Assembly (NCBI GenBank): GCA_024224995.1
Contig: JAAENB010001203.1
Location: 1-20,274 of the forward strand
Origin: a bacterium
GTDB lineage: Bacteria > Spirochaetota > UBA4802 > UBA5550
Reading direction: 5' to 3'
DNA length: 20,274 bases
The translations under genes were made by a program, and so were the position numbers. Shown piece by piece: positions 15,808-20,274 of the stretch; positions within the stretch are counted from its first letter, which is position 1, and every line of letters starts with the position of its first letter. The notes below the pieces were generated by a model, which ran no database searches, was not told where the DNA came from, and saw only the letters and a program-made list of their open reading frames with translations.

Positions 15808-16971
15808 ATGTTACTTTACTCCTTTGCGGCTCTTAATGATCCTTTTTTCTTTACCGGGGTTTCAATTGGAACCCTGGGGTTTGGCGCGGCTATTGCTCTA
15901 ATTTTTCTTTTGATCTTTATTCGAAGGCCGGGGTGGAAGGAATATCAATATTTTCTGCTTCAGCTCATTCCCGGTTTTTTTGTAGTTTATCAAAGCAGCG
16001 GTTTTGAGCCCCTTTTTGAAAGTGCCGAAACCAGGATCAAAGTCCTGGGATTTATGTGGACTGCCCTTGTCCTTTTTCACCTTACGTTCCTGCACCGGCT
16101 CTATAAACTGGAACGGAAGAAAATGGAGCTTGCCCTGTGGGTAATCCTGGTAATTAATACAATACTAATATTTGTCGCAAGTGATTTGACCCGGCACAGC
16201 TATTTGGGAATCATTGTGATTCTTTCTATCACCCCCCTGGCTTTTTATAATATTTCCATTCACGCGGGCCGTTTTGTAAAAGGAAATATCTACGCGAAGT
16301 TTCTTCTTATTCCGGGAGTTGTTTTATCATTAAGCGCGGCTCATGACGGGATCTGCTACCTGCCCCGGTTTGGCGGGCCGGAGCTTACCCTTTTCGGATA
16401 TTCATTTGACCGCCTCATTTTTGGATACTGTTCTTTTATGATGTTTGTGGGCGGAGCCATTATCCTGGTGCACCGGTTTATGAATACCATGGACGAAGTG
16501 GAAACCCTGAACGCGACTCTGGAAGAAAAAGTGGCGGAAAGGACTCAGGAATTAGAAAAGAGCCTTAACGATCTTTCGAATATTATCGAAAATATTTACC
16601 TGGATCAGCAGGTAAAAAGGCCCCGAGACGCTATATCGGCTGCTACTGAAGAGAAGATCAAGAAAGCGATTATCTACATCAATGAAAATTATATGGAACA
16701 GATCTCACGGGAAGGGCTGGCTGCTTCACTGGATATTAATCACGATCATTTGAGTAAGTCTTTTAAGATCTATACCGGGAAAAAGATCATTGAATATATA
16801 AATGAGCTCAGGGTAAAAAGAGCTGTGCTTATGCTGAAAGATCCGGACAAAACGATTATCACCATTGCTTATGATGTGGGGTTTGAAAGCCTCAGGACCT
16901 TTAACCGGGCCTTTGTTAAGGTTATGGGGGTTACGCCCAGTGAGTTTCGTGGTTTGAATTCAGGGGGATAA
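15808..16971 (+). CDS. 7TM membrane protein with C-terminal AraC-type DNA-binding domain
   Basis: 387 aa membrane-bound transcription regulator without a large extracytoplasmic domain. About seven hydrophobic segments cover residues 13-222. A coiled coil at 228-262 includes LEEKVAERTQELEKSL, like the linkers of the three phosphatases. Residues 278-383 are the AraC domain, with helix-turn-helices near 299-320 and 349-372 and the signature GFESLRTFNRAFVKVMGVTPSEFR. Its DNA-binding domain closely resembles that of the gene at 298-1944 (shared SREGLA, YTGKKI, YINELR, GFESL). Start: ATG fixed by the promoter 8 nt upstream, so the mRNA is probably leaderless; the next Met would remove the first membrane segments. 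It may sense via its membrane helices or with a partner protein. Regulation of the adjacent phosphatase genes is plausible but unproven. Confidence 0.88.
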   Translation: MLLYSFAALNDPFFFTGVSIGTLGFGAAIALIFLLIFIRRPGWKEYQYFLLQLIPGFFVVYQSSGFEPLFESAETRIKVLGFMWTALVLFHLTFLHRLYKLERKKMELALWVILVINTILIFVASDLTRHSYLGIIVILSITPLAFYNISIHAGRFVKGNIYAKFLLIPGVVLSLSAAHDGICYLPRFGGPELTLFGYSFDRLIFGYCSFMMFVGGAIILVHRFMNTMDEVETLNATLEEKVAERTQELEKSLNDLSNIIENIYLDQQVKRPRDAISAATEEKIKKAIIYINENYMEQISREGLAASLDINHDHLSKSFKIYTGKKIIEYINELRVKRAVLMLKDPDKTIITIAYDVGFESLRTFNRAFVKVMGVTPSEFRGLNSGG

Positions 16972-17037
16972 AAGAGATTTTTATAGGAATGACACGTTTT
17001 AATGGAGTCCAGGTGTTTTTGATCTTCTTGCCGGTTT

Positions 17038-18141
17038 TTACGGAAAATCAATCCCGCCAAAAGAGGCATTTTTCGCGTATCCCACCAGTTCGATGTAGCC
17101 CTGACCGCGAACTGCCGCACCACGGGAAGTTCCCACTGCTTCAACTGCTCCTTCCCAGTAGGTCACTGGGTAAAGATCCAGTTCCTGCTCTGCCATCATG
17201 GGTTTGATTTTTAATTTGAGGTCCAGCGGTTTTACCGTGACTTCCCAGGCTGCGGGATAGGTTGTGCCGGTTTTTTTACTCTTCCACGCTGCCGTTGATT
17301 TTATGGAAATATCCGAAAGCTTGAGCCACCGCGCGGACCCATCAGCATTAACAAACGTTCCGCCCGATGAGGTAACTACATTTTTTTTATTTTTTATAAG
17401 ATAGATCATAAGTTCCGTATTATCATCAAACTGAATACTAAACCAGTCCCAGCCCTTCTGATTTTTAACCAGGCGCATGGTCCCGTATTCGTGATCCATC
17501 CAGGACTTGCCTTTAACAGCTTTCTTTTTTCCGTCTATGGTTATAGTTCCTTTGACGGCCATATTGGTATATGAATAATAATAATTGGCGCTTCCCGGTC
17601 CTTTCTCAACAATCCCTTTGCGCCCGTTGAGTGCTGCGGGCTTTTTAGGTGTGATGGCTAAATTGACCTGGTATCCGTCCATATCGGCTTTTACAATATG
17701 AGAACCGTCCTTTTCACGGGCAGACCATCCGCCAAGTTCAGTGTGATATCTTTTTGGATCGGCTTTCCAGCTGTTGAAAATGTTACTCTTCTCCTCTACA
17801 GTGAACTTTTCTCTGCTAAAATCGGTTACGGCGAAATGGCCTATCATCCCCACATCTTTAAAAACATGCGCCGGAAATAAGAAGAGACATCCCGGAGCGG
17901 GATCTTCATTCATGAGCCTCTTAAAAAAAGTAACCTCAAACCCGTACTTTTTGCCGTCCTCTGCTTCAAGGTGTCCCGTATAATACCACCATTCCATCTG
18001 TGACCAGTAATGCGCAGCGTCATCCGCGGGAAGGGATATGGGTTTTTCCGGCCGTTCATGAATAATGGTATATTTGGGCGAGCAGCCGGTGTAGTGTATT
18101 ACTATACTTATCAGGAAAAATATTGAAACCAGGTTCCGCAT
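17038..18141 (-). CDS. Secreted AttH/CrtC-like (lipocalin-fold) lipoprotein, predicted hydrolase family
   Basis: 367 aa from the start chosen here. Belongs to the family annotated as predicted secreted hydrolases (AttH/CrtC, COG5621-like), with a duplicated lipocalin-like barrel. Signature stretches are MEWWYYTGHL, FAVTDFSREKF, KSWMDHEYGTM, GWDWFSIQFDDNTELMIYLI and YWEGAVEAVG. The N terminus MRNLVSIFFLISIVIHYTGC is a lipoprotein signal with Cys20. I chose ATG at 18141 because TTGAGG lies 6 nt upstream and it begins the signal directly. An in-frame TTG at 18201 would add 20 polar residues, but that TTG belongs to a TTGACA, has no ribosome site and precedes the TATAAT. Bound lipid or reaction is unknown; a true hydrolase activity is doubtful for much of this family. 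It follows the peptidase gene on the same strand. Confidence 0.85.
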   Translation of the reverse strand: MRNLVSIFFLISIVIHYTGCSPKYTIIHERPEKPISLPADDAAHYWSQMEWWYYTGHLEAEDGKKYGFEVTFFKRLMNEDPAPGCLFLFPAHVFKDVGMIGHFAVTDFSREKFTVEEKSNIFNSWKADPKRYHTELGGWSAREKDGSHIVKADMDGYQVNLAITPKKPAALNGRKGIVEKGPGSANYYYSYTNMAVKGTITIDGKKKAVKGKSWMDHEYGTMRLVKNQKGWDWFSIQFDDNTELMIYLIKNKKNVVTSSGGTFVNADGSARWLKLSDISIKSTAAWKSKKTGTTYPAAWEVTVKPLDLKLKIKPMMAEQELDLYPVTYWEGAVEAVGTSRGAAVRGQGYIELVGYAKNASFGGIDFP

Positions 18142-18183
18142 AATATGCCTCAATTTATTTATTTCTTTATTGGTTTTTTTATT

Positions 18184-18212
18184 ATTATAATATTTTGTCA
18201 AGGCTTTTAAAA
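18184..18212 (-). promoter_or_regulatory. Possible promoter of the AttH/CrtC-like lipoprotein gene
   Basis: Minus-strand TATAAT at 18189-18184, preceded 17 nt upstream by TTTTAA (18212-18207). A TTGACA at 18201-18196 lies between them but has no -10 at proper distance. Predicted leader about 36 nt. Confidence 0.4.
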
Positions 18213-18317
18213 CGTATCAAGCATAACCTTTTCCGGTTTTTCAAAACTAAGCTCATGCTTCAAATCCCGGTACCCGCCTTGCTTAAAATAAACCCGCGCC
18301 TTCATTGTAAATGTTCC
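18207..18317 (-). pseudogene. In-frame continuation of the peptidase after its TGA: rest of the third YEATS-like repeat
   Basis: Reading on through the TGA at 18320-18318 gives 36 more codons before TAA at 18209-18207. They begin GTFTMKARVYFK and include the stretch YRDLKHELSF, matching GTFAVKATVLFK and TRKLGIHLRF of the complete second repeat (residues 486-509). The TGA stands where that repeat has TGG (GGA TGG GGA ACC versus GGC TGA GGA ACA). The tail is not called as a separate gene. It is either the lost end of a truncated protein or is made by readthrough. Confidence 0.8.
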
Positions 18318-20072
18318 TCAGCCGGAACGGGCAAGGGGGAATCCGTACCGGGAACCGCTGCTTACCCGCACCCGGTTCGGCCTGAACGTGGGATGAAGGT
18401 AATAATCTACCTGCTTGATCTTTTTTATCAACCGCAGCGGCCCGTTTATAAAAGCGGTCCAGCTGTAATAAAAAGTCTCGCCCCGTTTTCCAAGGGGAAA
18501 GGCTGTATTTGTGAGGGTGAGCGTGTCCCGCACCGGGTCGTTGAAGCGCAAATGTATGCCCAGTTTCCGGGTAGTATTATCTTTAAATAGTACCGTTGCC
18601 TTTACCGCGAAGGTTCCCCATCCCCTGGCGGAAAACGCGAACCCGTTTTTAGGCGAGCTCCTGACTTCCCGGTTGGGATTCTTAAATGTTGGATGAAGAT
18701 GATAAATTACTTTTTTGATATCATTCATATCGGCCAGGCTTCCCTTGATGCGTAAATACCATCTCCAGTTGGGCTGACCTTCTATTCTTCCATAGTACCG
18801 GCTGGCCTGGACAAGACGCAATGCTCCCCGGCTCGAAGGTTTAAAATTAAGCGCGATAGACTTTGTTATTTTTTTCCCGCCCCGGAAGGAAATTACTGCT
18901 TTTATCTTTTTTACTCCCCTCGATGAAGAGATCCCGTTGACTTCATAGTTGTTCCATCTTCCCGGCGGGGTTCTTTTTTTTGTATGCCGCAATCCTCCCG
19001 GAATACGCCATTGTACCCTGACTATCTTTCGCAGAACATTTTTATCGGCAGTTAAATATATTTTCCAGAACCAGGAGGGCTTATTCAAAATAAGCCCCGC
19101 GTACCAGGATCTTCCCGAAACCTCCGGTTCGGCTATCTCCCTATCCGGTCTCGGCGGGGCCGATATCTTATTGGGCTCATCAATAAGCACATACGCTTCC
19201 TGGAGAAAATTTTTCCGGGCCCGGTCATAGGCTACTCTTCCTATTACATTGTAACTGACCCAGCAAAACCCGTTCCCGTTCCATCGCGGCCCCCATGAAT
19301 TCATAAAGAGCAGGGCTCCGCGTATATCATCGTATCCTACGATTACCATCGCGTGCCTGCCGTGGCGTGCCGAATAATCCCGGAGGCGCATATTTCTCCT
19401 GCGTATGGTTTTTGTGTATACCTCCCACCGGCCGCCGCAAAACTCCGGGTCTGTTACCATACCTACCAGGACCGGGCGGCCCTGCTGCAGGGCAAGTTTT
19501 ATTTTTGCCAGGGAATTTATCGCCCTGAAATCTTTTATTCTAAAGTTCCGGGCTTCGGCATATGCCTGCCGCGATGGGCGTGTTCTGAAATCCCAGGGGG
19601 TGTAAGGGGCTGTTTTCAAGGTGGCGCACCCGGTATTTTTTAACAGTTTAAGCGCCCGTATAAGAGGAGCTCCCCGGTTTACTCCCTGGTTTACCTGGTT
19701 ATATACAAAGGTTGGCGAAAAGAGCCTGTTCCCCGCGTCCGGTTTCCAGCCCTGGTCTACCGCTTCCAGGTAACTTTTGATATTATAGGCCACTGCCCAG
19801 GCTGTACAATCATTGATCTTTTGCCTTCCCGGCATGGGAAAAAGCCGCTTCCCGTCATGGGTTGTTCTCAGGTCCACTGAAGGCGGGCCCGCTGTTCCCA
19901 TTGGCTCCGGCTGCCAGGGCTGTACCTTTTTAATTTCTTCCGGATCGGGCTCCATTGCTCCCAGGAGCCCTGAAGGGTCAGTTCCGTAATTGGCTTCACG
20001 CGCCATTCCGGTACTGAGAACTATGACTATAAAAAATAAAATTAGCCCGCGGAAAGATCCTGTTATTTTCAT
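18318..20072 (-). CDS. Secreted papain-like (C1) cysteine peptidase with tandem YEATS-like repeats, cut by a TGA
   Basis: 584 aa as read (621 if the TGA is decoded). A signal peptide covers residues 1-24 (hydrophobic 8-23). The peptidase domain spans about 60-300, with oxyanion Gln84, Cys89 in INDCTAWAVAY, His240 in GRHAMVIVGYDD and Asn258 in MNSWGPRWNGNGF, so the triad is complete. Q-C spacing is 5 rather than papain's 6. The C-terminal part has three repeats: a diverged one (318-412), a good one (416-510; KKVIYHLHPTF then GWGTFAVKATV) and a third from 515 that stops after LHPTF and GFPLARSG. The LHPTF/GWGTF pair is typical of prokaryotic YEATS-like (pYEATS) domains. ATG start; no strong ribosome site. 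Probably an exported protease whose repeats bind an unknown partner. Domain assignment for the repeats is by motif only. Confidence 0.87.
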   Translation of the reverse strand: MKITGSFRGLILFFIVIVLSTGMAREANYGTDPSGLLGAMEPDPEEIKKVQPWQPEPMGTAGPPSVDLRTTHDGKRLFPMPGRQKINDCTAWAVAYNIKSYLEAVDQGWKPDAGNRLFSPTFVYNQVNQGVNRGAPLIRALKLLKNTGCATLKTAPYTPWDFRTRPSRQAYAEARNFRIKDFRAINSLAKIKLALQQGRPVLVGMVTDPEFCGGRWEVYTKTIRRRNMRLRDYSARHGRHAMVIVGYDDIRGALLFMNSWGPRWNGNGFCWVSYNVIGRVAYDRARKNFLQEAYVLIDEPNKISAPPRPDREIAEPEVSGRSWYAGLILNKPSWFWKIYLTADKNVLRKIVRVQWRIPGGLRHTKKRTPPGRWNNYEVNGISSSRGVKKIKAVISFRGGKKITKSIALNFKPSSRGALRLVQASRYYGRIEGQPNWRWYLRIKGSLADMNDIKKVIYHLHPTFKNPNREVRSSPKNGFAFSARGWGTFAVKATVLFKDNTTRKLGIHLRFNDPVRDTLTLTNTAFPLGKRGETFYYSWTAFINGPLRLIKKIKQVDYYLHPTFRPNRVRVSSGSRYGFPLARSG

Positions 20073-20124
20073 GGTATTTAATGAACTTCTTTATTGTTAA
20101 AAAGTCAATGAAAAAATAATTGTT

Positions 20125-20246
20125 GGGGTCCGCACTCTCAAGAAACTCTTTTTAAACCGGGCTGGTTTCCGGGGATTTTATCCCGGGGCCATGCTCTGTT
20201 TCACGGGGTTGAAACCCCGAGCTACAACACGTCGCCCCGCTGGGGC
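20125..20246. repeat. Dispersed hairpin-rich repeat, diverged copy D
   Basis: Contains three hairpins: CCGGGGA/TCCCGG (20169-20186), CGGGGTT/AACCCCG (20204-20219) and GCCCC-GCT-GGGGC (20234-20246). The second matches the GGGGTTGAAACCCC core of copies A and C, and the first resembles their CCGG-rich hairpin. It lies upstream of the peptidase gene and runs towards the window edge. Confidence 0.55.
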
Positions 20247-20274
20247 TATTCTGTCTTGGGTCAGCATTGAACCA

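Noticed and set aside
18142..18201. N-terminal extension of the AttH/CrtC-like protein from a TTG start
   Set aside because: The TTG is part of a TTGACA, has no ribosome site and precedes the TATAAT; the ATG at 18141 has TTGAGG and starts the lipoprotein signal directly.
18318..18320. Genome-wide reassignment of UGA to tryptophan
   Set aside because: Two other genes in the window end naturally at TGA and all conserved Trp codons I checked are TGG, so a local event is more likely.

Overview
The window reads as a stretch of bacterial chromosome with mixed base composition. Most genes are near 45-50 % GC by eye; the chemotaxis receptor is much AT-richer. I see no rRNA, tRNA, CRISPR array or transposase. 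The content suggests an environmental, probably anaerobic, Gram-negative-type bacterium: 7TMR-DISM membrane sensors fused to SpoIIE-type phosphatases or AraC domains, a bacterial XPB helicase, lipoproteins with loose lipoboxes, and a 2-hydroxyacyl-CoA dehydratase-type enzyme. This mix fits Spirochaetota best, but that is inference; Desulfobacterota or a candidate phylum are possible.

Layout. 1-297 is repeat-rich and gene-free. 298-1944 (-) is a 7TM membrane receptor with a C-terminal AraC DNA-binding domain, divergent from a chemotaxis receptor (2197-3903). An XPB-type helicase (4003-5706) overlaps tail to tail by 14 bp with the second of two minus-strand dehydratase-family genes (7325-8356, then 5693-6946). 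The two dehydratase genes are separated by 378 bp holding a dispersed repeat and a MITE-like inverted repeat. From 8527 to 15557 there are three tandem paralogues, each with the same order of parts: N-terminal membrane anchor or lipoprotein signal, jelly-roll-like sensor, seven membrane segments, coiled coil, PP2C/SpoIIE phosphatase. A second 7TM-AraC regulator follows (15808-16971) and appears to have a leaderless mRNA. On the minus strand the window ends with a secreted AttH/CrtC-like lipoprotein and a secreted papain-like peptidase carrying YEATS-like repeats.

How it fits together. Six of the ten genes encode membrane-spanning signalling proteins that would turn an extracytoplasmic signal into a transcription output (two AraC proteins), a dephosphorylation output (three PP2C proteins) or a motility output (the receptor). 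The usual PP2C targets (STAS anti-anti-sigma proteins, HATPase anti-sigma kinases) are not in the window. Five plus-strand genes are preceded by perfect TTGACA -35 boxes, which makes their starts fairly secure.

The strongest anomaly is in the peptidase. Its frame is closed by a TGA exactly where the GWGTF Trp of the third YEATS-like repeat is expected, and the same frame continues for 36 codons that complete the repeat. It is either a one-base nonsense mutation (TGG to TGA), a sequence error, or UGA readthrough.
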